In this document: piece after piece, positions 1-7,492 of the stretch
Layout of the letters: every line of letters begins with the position of its first letter
How positions within the stretch are numbered: the first letter of the stretch is position 1
Assembly (NCBI GenBank): GCA_031279875.1
Contig: JAITHS010000337.1
Span: forward strand, 1 to 8,898
From: Tannerella sp.
GTDB lineage: Bacteria; Bacteroidota; Bacteroidia; Bacteroidales; Tannerellaceae
Reading direction: 5' to 3'
DNA: 8,898 nt
The notes under the pieces: generated by a model
The model's input: only the letters and a program-made list of their open reading frames with translations
What the model was told of the DNA's origin: nothing
Database searches by the model: none
Translations under genes and position numbers: made by a program

Positions 1-719
1 GTTAACATCCCGTCTTTCAGTCCATTAGCAATAATAACTTCTATACCTTCGGCGGCAACCTTACGCGCCACGCTGCATTTGGTCAGCATTCCGCCGCGTC
101 CGAACTGCGACTTTACCGGCTGGATAAACAGTAGAATATCTTTGCTGTCGGGATCTATTTCCCTGATAATCTGCGATTGAGGCAGCGACGGGTCGCCGTC
201 GTAAACGCCGTTTACATTACTTAATATGACAAGCGCATCAACCCCCATCATAGCGGCAATAAGTCCCGACAGTTCATCGTTGTCGGTAAACATCAGTTCG
301 GTTACGGAAACGGCGTCGTTTTCGTTAACAATCGGAATAACGCCGTTGTCGAGCATCACTTCCATACAATGTTTCTGATTGAGATAATGACGCCGCGAAC
401 CAAAGTTCTCTTTTGTCGTAAGTATCTGACCACAAGGAATATTATGTTCGCGAAACAGTTCATAATAACGGTTTATAAGTTTTGCCTGCCCGACGGAAGC
501 ATAGAGTTGTCGTGCCGAGACTGCGTCAAGTCGGTGGTCGGGGTGTATCTCACTTCTACCCGAAGCCACCGCGCCGGACGAAATAAGTATCACAGCAAAG
601 CCCTGTGCGCGCAATTCGGCTATCTGGTCAACAAGCGCCGACATCCGCGTTACATTAAGCGTTCCGTCCGCCCGCGTCAATACGTTAGTGCCGACCTTTA
701 CGGCTAATCGTTTTGTCAT
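1..719 (-). CDS. proB: Glutamate 5-kinase, partial (C-terminus beyond left edge)
   Basis: ATP-dependent phosphorylation of L-glutamate to glutamyl 5-phosphate, the first committed step of proline synthesis in the cytoplasm. The frame opens with ATG at 717-719 and stays open to position 1, giving 239 codons. The protein starts MTKRLAVKVGTNVLT, the amino-acid-kinase phosphate-binding start (family consensus KxGS/TxxL). Further hallmarks are SSGAVASG (residues 47-54), RQLYASVGQ (70-78), the glutamate-binding stretch VNENDAVSV (131-139) with FTDNDELSG (144-152), a NVNGVYDGDP loop (168-177), and GRGGMLTK (207-214). The start is chosen because the family's first strand begins within a few residues of this Met and a promoter-like TACTTTTG box lies about 20 bp upstream. 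The 3' end is missing, so it cannot be seen whether a C-terminal PUA domain is present. It is transcribed divergently from the S9-GH78 gene; proA is not in view. The identification is firm. Confidence 0.95.
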   Translation of the reverse strand, partial: MTKRLAVKVGTNVLTRADGTLNVTRMSALVDQIAELRAQGFAVILISSGAVASGRSEIHPDHRLDAVSARQLYASVGQAKLINRYYELFREHNIPCGQILTTKENFGSRRHYLNQKHCMEVMLDNGVIPIVNENDAVSVTELMFTDNDELSGLIAAMMGVDALVILSNVNGVYDGDPSLPQSQIIREIDPDSKDILLFIQPVKSQFGRGGMLTKCSVARKVAAEGIEVIIANGLKDGML

Positions 720-738
720 TTTATAAAAAATTTTGCCG

Positions 739-746
739 CAAAAGTA
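739..746 (-). promoter_or_regulatory. Putative -7 box for proB (TACTTTTG)
   Basis: Read on the minus strand, this is TACTTTTG, a perfect fit to the Bacteroidota sigma-ABfr -7 consensus TAnnTTTG. It ends 19 bp before the proB ATG, so the leader would be about 10-15 nt. The expected -33 TTTG is not at good distance: the nearest clear TTTG on this strand is at 778-781, 31 bp away. The -33 half is therefore weak or absent. The 10-bp sequence around it (738-747) recurs as an exact inverted copy at 822-831, facing the other gene. Confidence 0.5.
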
Positions 747-794
747 ACAAAAAATTTTATGTATTTGTGCGGAATCTCAAATTTTTTTTCAACC

Positions 795-830
795 TTTGTT
801 GTCGTAATTGCTAATTTTTTATTACTTTTG
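795..830 (+). promoter_or_regulatory. Putative promoter P1 of the S9-GH78 gene
   Basis: TACTTTTG at 823-830 matches the Bacteroidota -7 consensus TAnnTTTG. Upstream, TTTGTTG at 795-801 offers a -33 element: TTTG at 795-798 with a 24-bp spacer, or TTG at 799-801 with a 21-bp spacer. Transcription would start near 837, giving a leader of roughly 30 nt that contains most of the 11-bp tandem duplication. No Shine-Dalgarno sequence precedes the ATG at 866, as is usual in this phylum. Confidence 0.5.
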
Positions 831-858
831 CCGAGCATTTGCCGAGCATTTAAGTTTG
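827..858 (+). promoter_or_regulatory. Possible second promoter P2 overlapping P1
   Basis: TAAGTTTG at 851-858 is another perfect TAnnTTTG. The TTTG ending the P1 box (827-830) lies 20 bp upstream of it, close to the usual -33 to -7 spacing. The start site would be near 865, making the message almost leaderless for the ATG at 866. The 20-bp spacer is made of the tandem 11-bp duplication. AT-rich sequence gives chance matches, so this is weaker than P1. Confidence 0.3.
830..851 (+). repeat. Perfect 11-bp tandem duplication in the leader/promoter
   Basis: GCCGAGCATTT occurs twice head to tail, at 830-840 and 841-851, with no mismatch. It is GC-richer than its AT-rich surroundings and lies between the two TAnnTTTG boxes upstream of the S9-GH78 gene. 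Removing one copy would shrink the P2 spacer from 20 to 9 bp, so the duplication, whatever its origin, sets promoter geometry. It could also be an operator pair or a simple replication-slippage product. Confidence 0.85.
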
Positions 859-865
859 TTTTATT

Positions 866-3800
866 ATGAAACGATTTTTTATTATTGCATCTGCGCTCAT
901 GATAGCGCTTAATACATTTTCACAGGAAAATGTAGAGTATATGCAACCGCCGAAAGAAATTCTCGAACTGGCTGATTATGAGCGCCCGCCGACGCTGATG
1001 ATGGACAGCCGACATACACGTATGGTGTTTCAGTACAGAGACGTCTTCAAGTCGGTTACACAACTGTCGGAAAAGGAACTGCGTCTCGGAGGACTGCGTA
1101 TCGACCCCGAAAGAAATATCGGCTCGTCGATTACGTATTATAACAATCTTAAATACAAGATGTTACATGACAGCGAGGCGTTGCAGATTAAAGGTTTGCC
1201 CAAAAAGCCTCAAATAACGTACATGTCGTGGTCGCCCGACGAAACGATGCTGGCCTTTACCAATACTGCCGCTACGGGGGTTGAGTTGTGGGTGGCAGAC
1301 TTGACGACAGGTGAGGCAAAAAGGCTTACCGAACCGATTTTAAATGCCAATATGGGCAGCCCCTATACCTGGTATAGAGACGGTAAAACGCTTTTAATAA
1401 GAGTTTTACCCACAGACCGTCCGGCATTAATCGATGAGGCAAAGGCTGTGCCGAAAGGCCCGACGGTATCGGTTAGCGAGCCGGGTATTAAGGCGCAAAA
1501 CGTAACGTATCAAGACTTGTTAAAAAATGCCGATGATGAAAAAAATTTCGAGACTCTTACAACTTCAGAACTGTATAAAGTCGGAACCGACGGTACGATG
1601 ACCAAATTTAAAGACAAGGCAATGTATAGCGGAGAATCGTTCTCGCCGGACGGTAAATATCTGATTATCAGCGAGATACTGAAACCGTTTTCGTATATCG
1701 TTCCATACGGACGTTTTCCGGCAACAACTACTGTTTACGACCTCGACGGTACGAAAATCAAACTTATCGACTCTCGTGGTCTGCTCGAAGTGATACCGAA
1801 AGGTTTTATGGCTACTTTCACTGGAAAGCGCAATATTGCGTGGCGAGGCGACAAACCGGCAACGCTTTACTGGGTGCAGGCTCTCGACCGGGGCGACCCT
1901 GAAATAAAGGTCGAATACCGCGACGAACTCTTTTGTCTTGACGCGCCTTTTACCGTAGAACCTGTCGGTATTGTGAAGATAATCAACAGATATTCAGGCG
2001 TTATGTGGGGAGATGACAATACGGCATTCATTTACGACCGTTGGATGAATACCCGTAACACCAAAACTTATATCTTTAATCCGTCGGATAATACCCAAAA
2101 GCCGAAAATACTCTATGACCGTAATTATCAGGATGTTTACAGCGATCCGGGGCGTTTTGTTACCAAACGCAATCAGTATGGCAGATACGTCCTCGACATC
2201 GACAAAGGGAAGACTTATCTTGTCGGCGACGGCTTTTCGGCAAAAGGGCAATTTCCGTTTGTCGATGAGTTTGATATTAAAACTCATCAGACCAAACGTT
2301 TGTTTGAATCAAAATATACTGACAAAATGCTTGAAATTGTGAGCGTTATCAATGCTCGATCGGGAGAGTATATCATTCGCTTGCAATCGCCAACGGAATA
2401 TCCTGATTATTACCTTCTTAACACCCGCCGCCGCATTGCTCCCGTTGCACTGACACATTTTGATAACCCTTTCAAAAGTTTGCTCGGAGTGTATAAGGAA
2501 GTTATCAAATATAAGCGTCCCGACGGGGTTGATTTGAGTGCAATTCTTTATCTTCCTGCCGGTTATGATACTGTTAACAAACCTAAACTGCCGATGGTTA
2601 TGTGGGCTTATCCGACAGAATTTGTCGATAAAAACAGCGCCGGTCAGAATACTTCCAATCCTAATCGCTTCATATTTCCATCATATGGCACTCCAATTTA
2701 TTGGGTTACAAGAGGTTACGCCATTCTTGACGATGCTTCTTTTCCGATACTCGGCGAAAACGGCAAACTGCCTAACGATACTTACATAGAACAGTTGGTG
2801 GCAAACGCCAAATCTGCTATTGACGCCGTTGATGCGCTTGGGTATATCGACCGCAGGCGCGTTGCTGTGGGAGGCCATTCTTACGGTGGATTTATGACGG
2901 CTAATCTACTGACGCACTGCGACTTGTTTGCTGCCGGTATTGCCCGTAGCGGGGCTTATAACCGTACTTTGACGCCTTTCGGTTTCCAAAATGAGGAACG
3001 TTATTACTGGGAAGCGCCGGACGTTTACAACGCAATGTCGCCCTTTATGCACGCCGACAAGATGAAACGCCCGCTGCTTCTTATTCATGGCACCGAAGAC
3101 GAGAACACCGGCACCTACACTATTCAGAGCGAACGCTATTTCAACGCTCTCAAAGGCTACGGAGCAACAGCACGCCTCGTTCTTCTGCCCAAAGAAATGC
3201 ACTCTTACAGAGCAAGAGAATCGGTACTGCACGTGCTTTGGGAGCAGGACAGATGGCTTGATACTTATCTGAAAGACAAAGGTAAGATAAACCCGACAAA
3301 ACCGACGTGCGAGTTTATGGAAAATCCTGCTGCCGTTGACGTTGCCAAACCGCGACTTTCGTGGATTAATGAGCCTGTGAACAATAAAGTGAGAAGCGAA
3401 AGCCAGTCGGCATACCGGATATGCGTCGCCTCATCGCGTAAAATGCTTATGAACGGCAAAGCGGATTTGTGGGATAGCGGAAAAGTGGCGTCAAGCGATT
3501 CTTATTTAGTTGATTATGAAGGCAAATCGCTCGTTTCGGGTAAAGACTGTTGGTGGCGAGTGATGACGTGGGACAGCAACGACAAACCGTCGGATTGGAG
3601 CGAACCGGCATTTTGGGGGATGGGGATTCTCTCGCCCGACGAATGGCAAGCCAAATGGATTGGTGCGCCATGGAAAGGCGAAGAAGCGCGAAAGGTTAAT
3701 TATCCTAAACAAAAGTTAAATAATGTTAACGACAGAGTTGCTGCGGCAGCACCGCTCTTTCGCAAACAGTTTAATATCACAAAAAAAGTGGCTCACGCTA

Positions 3801-5995
3801 AGGCATTTGTAACAGGGCTGGGGTATTTTGAACTGTATATCAACGGCAAGAAAGTCGGCGACGATTATCTCGTTCCCAATTTTACCAATTATTCCGTTCG
3901 CGAAGGCATCAAATACACTTATATCGCTCTTAACAATAATTTCAACGACTATCGCGTGATGTATCTCGTTTATGATATTACGGATATGCTTGATAATAAG
4001 GCAAATGTAGCAGGAGCAATATTGGGAGACGGGTTTTATGACTGCACGTCAAGATGGGTCGATTCGTTCGGTTCGCCGCGCTTCTTGTGTCAAATTGAAG
4101 TTACATATACCGATGGAGATAAAGAACTGATTATAAGCGATGAAACGTGGAAAGCGCACCCCTCGCCGATAGTTATGAACGGCGTTTTTGACGGTGAAAT
4201 TTATGATGCCAATCGGGAAATAAAAGGCTGGTCAACAGCCAAATGCGACGACAGTGAATGGCAAAATGCCGTTTTGCGCCAACCTCCGACCGGCAAAATG
4301 ACCGCTCATACCGCACCGACCGACAAAGTAACCGAAACACTTAAACCGTTATCGTTAAAGAAATTAGATAACGGCTCTTATGAAGTAGATTTCGGAAAGG
4401 AAATATCCGGCTGGATACGGTTTAATGGCGTCAAGGGCGTCAAAGGCGACACGCTCGACGTGAAATATATCTGCGAATCGCCGCTCGGAGTGCAAAAATA
4501 TGTCTTTGCAGACGCGCAACCGGTCGATTATGCCCCCCGTTTCACGTGGTATGTATTCAGTAAGGCAATTATCGGCGGCATCAATGATTTGAGAGCCGAA
4601 AATATTGTAGCAGAGGCAGTTAACACCGATGTTAAAATCAATTCCGAGTTTAAGACCTCCAATCCTCTGTTTAACAAAATCAATGATATATGGCGTTTAA
4701 GCCAGATAGACAACATGCACGGCGGCGTTGCGAGCGACTGTCCTCACCGCGAACGCTCGCCCTACACCGGCGACGGACAGGTGGCGTGTGCTACGGTGAT
4801 GCACAATTTCGACGCGGCGGCGTTCTATACCAAATGGATACGCGACATCCGCGACGCACAGGATAAAGAGACCGGCTATGTACCTAACGGAGCGCCGTGG
4901 CAGCCCGGATGCGGCGGAGGAGTGCCGTGGGGAGCAGCAATGAACATTATGCCGTGGGAGTTTTATCTTCAATACGGCGATAAAAAGATGCTGGAAGATA
5001 ATTACGTCTCTATGGCCGGACAGATACAATATATGCTTGAATGGCTTACTGCCGACAGTACAATGTTTATGCAGCGTAAGAATTACAAGCCGGACGGTAC
5101 GAACGATGATGAGAAACCAAATTACTGGCTTAATCTCGGCGACTGGTCTCCTGCTTTTGAACTTCCGTCGCAAGAGTTGGTACATACTTTTTATCTCTGG
5201 TACTGTGCCGACCTGATGCACCGCACGGCAAAGGCGCTCAACAGAGATGACGATGCCGATTATTTCAACAAATTATCAGGCATGGTGCGTAACGCTTTTC
5301 ATAAAAAGTTCTATGACGCCGAAAAACATTCCTACGGCGATTTCGGCAGCAATGTTTTCGCTCTGGTGGCTAATGCGCCAAACGATGTTGTCGAGACGTT
5401 AAAACAAGAACTGACCGAAAAGTATGATTATCACCTTAATACCGGCATTTTCGGTACGCGCTTCCTGTTTGAAACGCTTGCCGATTGCGGGCTTAACAAC
5501 TTGGCTTACAGGATAATGAACCAAACCGACTATCCGTCGTTCGGACACTGGATAAAGCAGGGCGCAACGGTTACATGGGAACAGTGGGACGGCAAAAACT
5601 CACGTAATCACCCTATGTTCGGCGGCGGATTAACATGGTTCTATCGCACTCTTGCAGGCGTCAGAACCGACGAAAACGAACCCGGATACAAACATATTAT
5701 CGTTAAACCGCAACTGCCCGATTCTCTCAATTATGTTTATTACTCGAAACTGACACCCTACGGTACGGTCGTGTCCGAAATACGGCGTAACAATGACGAC
5801 ACAACGGAAATGAACATAACCGTCCCTGTCGGCAGCCATGCTACGGTTTATATCCCTGTATCTGATTTTCAGTCTATTACCTCTATCTCCGAAAGAGGCA
5901 AGCCGTTAGACCACACGCTGTTTAAACCCGAAAGAGATAACGATTGCATTCGCCTCAAAGTCGAACAGGGGAAATATGATTTTAAAATACACTGA
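866..5995 (+). CDS. Secreted fusion: S9D-like prolyl oligopeptidase + GH78 alpha-L-rhamnosidase
   Basis: One 1709-residue frame holds two whole enzymes. Residues 1 to about 20 form a signal peptide (MKRF, hydrophobic core, cleavage near TFSQ/EN) without a lipobox cysteine. Residues about 60-540 look like the S9 beta-propeller (SWSPDETMLAFT, FSPDGKYLI). Residues about 550-806 are the alpha/beta-hydrolase domain with GGHSYGGFM (nucleophile Ser672), HGTEDENT (Asp745) and KEMHSY (His779). The tail resembles glutamyl-endopeptidase-like S9D proteins (RSGAYNRTLTPFGFQNEER, RARESVLHVLWEQDRWL). After a short linker (DKGKINPTKP, 804-813) comes GH78: N-terminal Ig-like region (about 814-925), jelly-roll (about 960-1120), central beta domain (about 1160-1250), alpha/alpha barrel (about 1265-1597) and C-terminal beta domain. 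Asp1291, Glu1296 and Asp1303 in DCPHRER...TGD and Glu1572 in TWEQWDG match known GH78 sugar-binding and catalytic positions. It should cleave peptides and terminal alpha-L-rhamnose outside the cytoplasm. No T9SS C-terminal domain is recognisable. Domain calls are strong; the joint role is inferred. Confidence 0.93.
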   Translation: MKRFFIIASALMIALNTFSQENVEYMQPPKEILELADYERPPTLMMDSRHTRMVFQYRDVFKSVTQLSEKELRLGGLRIDPERNIGSSITYYNNLKYKMLHDSEALQIKGLPKKPQITYMSWSPDETMLAFTNTAATGVELWVADLTTGEAKRLTEPILNANMGSPYTWYRDGKTLLIRVLPTDRPALIDEAKAVPKGPTVSVSEPGIKAQNVTYQDLLKNADDEKNFETLTTSELYKVGTDGTMTKFKDKAMYSGESFSPDGKYLIISEILKPFSYIVPYGRFPATTTVYDLDGTKIKLIDSRGLLEVIPKGFMATFTGKRNIAWRGDKPATLYWVQALDRGDPEIKVEYRDELFCLDAPFTVEPVGIVKIINRYSGVMWGDDNTAFIYDRWMNTRNTKTYIFNPSDNTQKPKILYDRNYQDVYSDPGRFVTKRNQYGRYVLDIDKGKTYLVGDGFSAKGQFPFVDEFDIKTHQTKRLFESKYTDKMLEIVSVINARSGEYIIRLQSPTEYPDYYLLNTRRRIAPVALTHFDNPFKSLLGVYKEVIKYKRPDGVDLSAILYLPAGYDTVNKPKLPMVMWAYPTEFVDKNSAGQNTSNPNRFIFPSYGTPIYWVTRGYAILDDASFPILGENGKLPNDTYIEQLVANAKSAIDAVDALGYIDRRRVAVGGHSYGGFMTANLLTHCDLFAAGIARSGAYNRTLTPFGFQNEERYYWEAPDVYNAMSPFMHADKMKRPLLLIHGTEDENTGTYTIQSERYFNALKGYGATARLVLLPKEMHSYRARESVLHVLWEQDRWLDTYLKDKGKINPTKPTCEFMENPAAVDVAKPRLSWINEPVNNKVRSESQSAYRICVASSRKMLMNGKADLWDSGKVASSDSYLVDYEGKSLVSGKDCWWRVMTWDSNDKPSDWSEPAFWGMGILSPDEWQAKWIGAPWKGEEARKVNYPKQKLNNVNDRVAAAAPLFRKQFNITKKVAHAKAFVTGLGYFELYINGKKVGDDYLVPNFTNYSVREGIKYTYIALNNNFNDYRVMYLVYDITDMLDNKANVAGAILGDGFYDCTSRWVDSFGSPRFLCQIEVTYTDGDKELIISDETWKAHPSPIVMNGVFDGEIYDANREIKGWSTAKCDDSEWQNAVLRQPPTGKMTAHTAPTDKVTETLKPLSLKKLDNGSYEVDFGKEISGWIRFNGVKGVKGDTLDVKYICESPLGVQKYVFADAQPVDYAPRFTWYVFSKAIIGGINDLRAENIVAEAVNTDVKINSEFKTSNPLFNKINDIWRLSQIDNMHGGVASDCPHRERSPYTGDGQVACATVMHNFDAAAFYTKWIRDIRDAQDKETGYVPNGAPWQPGCGGGVPWGAAMNIMPWEFYLQYGDKKMLEDNYVSMAGQIQYMLEWLTADSTMFMQRKNYKPDGTNDDEKPNYWLNLGDWSPAFELPSQELVHTFYLWYCADLMHRTAKALNRDDDADYFNKLSGMVRNAFHKKFYDAEKHSYGDFGSNVFALVANAPNDVVETLKQELTEKYDYHLNTGIFGTRFLFETLADCGLNNLAYRIMNQTDYPSFGHWIKQGATVTWEQWDGKNSRNHPMFGGGLTWFYRTLAGVRTDENEPGYKHIIVKPQLPDSLNYVYYSKLTPYGTVVSEIRRNNDDTTEMNITVPVGSHATVYIPVSDFQSITSISERGKPLDHTLFKPERDNDCIRLKVEQGKYDFKIH

Positions 5996-5997
5996 AT

Positions 5998-6038
5998 AAA
6001 AACCGAAACCACTTGCAGGGTTCTAAAACCACTGCAAG
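5998..6038 (-). terminator. Possible terminator for the lpd operon (repeat unit 1)
   Basis: Read on the minus strand, the first repeat unit is the last hairpin met after the lpd stop. It is followed by TGGTTTCGGTTTTTATTC, with five Ts opposite 5998-6002. Together with the hairpin at 6102-6128, the array could end transcription from both sides and so protect the convergent genes from antisense read-through. Confidence 0.35.
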
Positions 6039-6132
6039 GGTTGAAGGAATTAACCGCTTGCAGGGAACTAAAACCACTGCAAGGGTTGAAAGAATTAACC
6101 GCTTGCAGGGTTCTAAAACCACTGCAAGGGTT
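6007..6132. repeat. 45-bp tandem repeat of hairpin units between convergent genes
   Basis: Units lie at 6007-6051, 6052-6096 and a shortened 6097-6132. Each has a 36-bp dyad: AACC-N-CTTGCAG, a 13-nt middle, then CTGCAAG-GGTT. The exact 7-bp arms are at 6012-6018/6032-6038, 6057-6063/6077-6083 and 6102-6108/6122-6128. Units 1 and 3 share GGTTCTAAAACCA in the middle, which can extend the stem by four pairs (GGTT/AACC) around a CTAA loop. Unit 2 has GGAA instead of GGTT. Nine-base joints (GAAGGAATT, GAAAGAATT) link the units. The array fills nearly all of the gap between the stop codons at 5993-5995 and 6134-6136. It resembles REP-like or intergenic hairpin repeats; no transposase is near. Confidence 0.9.
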
Positions 6133-6134
6133 TT
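6102..6134 (+). terminator. Possible terminator for the S9-GH78 gene (repeat unit 3)
   Basis: The third hairpin (CTTGCAG 6102-6108, CTGCAAG 6122-6128, with an inner GGTT/AACC extension) is followed by GGTTTTC, so a short T-run trails the stem. The stem is modest and the T-run only four bases. It could work together with the two hairpins before it. Confidence 0.35.
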
Positions 6135-7492
6135 CAGAACGCAAATAATGTTTCTTTAAATATCTCACTTACGGTCGGATGCGGAAATACGACCTCTTCC
6201 AACTCTTTGAGCGTCATCTCCTGCTCAATAGCGATACAAGCGCCGTAAATAATCTCGCTGCAAGGGTTGCCTAACAGATGGACGCCGAGTACTTCGCCGT
6301 ATTTTTCGCCGATTAGCACCTTGCAAAGACCTGTTCCGCCCTCGTTTTCGGCAACAAATCTTCCGGCAAAAGCCATCGGCAGTTTGGCTATGCGATATGC
6401 AACGCCCTCTTTTTTAGCCTGTTCCTCCGTCAAACCGACGCTTGCAACTTCGGGATTGGTATATACCACGCCGGGTATGGCGTTGTAACGCATCATATCG
6501 GGTTGAGCGTTAATGTTGTTCACAACCACCTCACCTTCGCGGCTCGCAGTATGTGCCAGCATCGAAAAGCCCGTTACATCGCCCGCCGCAAATACGTTCG
6601 GCACGTTGGTACGCATCCTGTTATCAACCTTTACTGCCCCTTTTACAATTTCTACGCCAAGATTTTCAAGCCCAAGACCGGCTGTAACAGCCCGACGCCC
6701 AACGCTGACAAGTATCTTCTCGCCCTGTACCGAGCATTTGTCGCCCTGTGCCGTCTCGTAAACAACCTCATTACCACGTATTTCCGTAACTTTACATGAC
6801 AAGTTGAACTTAACGCCTTTCTTGGCGTATATCTCTCGCAGCATGACGCCGATTTCGCCGTCAAGACCGCCGAGAATCTCCGGAAGCATCTCAACAACAA
6901 CGACTTCCGTACCGATACTGTTGTAGAAACTTGCAAACTCCATTCCGATAACTCCGCCGCCGATAATGACAAGCGATTTGGGCTGTTGCGTCAAAGCAAG
7001 TATCTCTCTGTTTGTAAGGATAATATCACCTGCGTCTTGAATGCCCGGAATAGGCGGCACAAAAGCCTCCGAACCGGTACAAATCAACAAGTTAGCAGCA
7101 TGGTAAGACACGCCGTTGCACGTAATTTCTATACCTTCCGTCGAGCGTCCTTTGATGTAGGCCTCGCCCTTGACGACTTCAACTTTGTGAGCTTTCATCT
7201 TGGCACCAACGCCAACGACTAACTTCTTGACTACCTTGTTTTTACGGGCAATAATCTGAGCGAAATCATAAGACACGTTTTCGGTCTTGATGCCGTATTT
7301 GTCGCCGTGTCGGGCGTAATCATAAACTTTTGCGCTGTACAGCAGTGTTTTAGTAGGGATACAACCCTCGTTGAGGCATACGCCGCCAAGTTCGCGTTTT
7401 TCAAACAAAACAACGCTCAATCCTTTTGCGCCTGCGCGCTCTGCGGCTACATACCCTCCGGGTCCTCCGCCGATAATTGCTAAATCTATCAT
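6134..7492 (-). CDS. lpdA: Dihydrolipoyl dehydrogenase (E3)
   Basis: FAD-dependent disulfide oxidoreductase that reoxidises the dihydrolipoyl groups of 2-oxoacid dehydrogenase complexes and the glycine cleavage system, with NAD+ as acceptor; cytoplasmic. The 452 residues are close to the usual E3 length (about 450-475). Seen in order: FAD dinucleotide fold IIGGGPGG (6-13), redox-active pair Cys39/Cys44 in GGVCLNEGCIPTK (36-48), NAD-binding IIGGGVIGMEFAS (176-188) with an acidic Glu201 at the end of the second strand, the second FAD contact FAAGD (301-305), and the dimerisation domain ending in PHPTVSE with catalytic His438 and Glu443. Mercuric reductase and glutathione reductase are less likely: the CLNEGCIPTK and HPTxxE combination is E3-like, and the GR/MerA-specific features are absent. 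It starts 14 bp after the M28 gene ends, so the two probably share a transcript. No lipoyl-domain E2 or E1 gene is in view, so its partner complex cannot be named. Confidence 0.95.
   Translation of the reverse strand: MIDLAIIGGGPGGYVAAERAGAKGLSVVLFEKRELGGVCLNEGCIPTKTLLYSAKVYDYARHGDKYGIKTENVSYDFAQIIARKNKVVKKLVVGVGAKMKAHKVEVVKGEAYIKGRSTEGIEITCNGVSYHAANLLICTGSEAFVPPIPGIQDAGDIILTNREILALTQQPKSLVIIGGGVIGMEFASFYNSIGTEVVVVEMLPEILGGLDGEIGVMLREIYAKKGVKFNLSCKVTEIRGNEVVYETAQGDKCSVQGEKILVSVGRRAVTAGLGLENLGVEIVKGAVKVDNRMRTNVPNVFAAGDVTGFSMLAHTASREGEVVVNNINAQPDMMRYNAIPGVVYTNPEVASVGLTEEQAKKEGVAYRIAKLPMAFAGRFVAENEGGTGLCKVLIGEKYGEVLGVHLLGNPCSEIIYGACIAIEQEMTLKELEEVVFPHPTVSEIFKETLFAF

Noticed and set aside
369..707. 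Plus-strand open frame of 112 codons at the left end
   Set aside because: It is antisense to proB, whose motifs are unmistakable on the other strand, and has no domain of its own.
3318..3320. Internal ATG (Met818) as a separate GH78 start
   Set aside because: It would cut into the conserved N-terminal domain and give a protein without a signal peptide, and no promoter-like or ribosome-binding sequence stands out before it.
4697..5221. Minus-strand open frame of 174 codons inside the GH78 half
   Set aside because: It is antisense to conserved catalytic GH78 sequence, has no recognisable motif, and reads as a shadow of the coding strand.
6007..6132. CRISPR array
   Set aside because: The whole 45-bp period is conserved, including the parts that would be spacers. 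There are only three units and no cas gene.
5869..6168. Minus-strand frame of 99 codons with a 15-residue repeat (NPCSGFRTLQAVNSF type)
   Set aside because: It overlaps the ends of two well-supported genes. The peptide repeat follows simply from a 45-bp period divisible by three.
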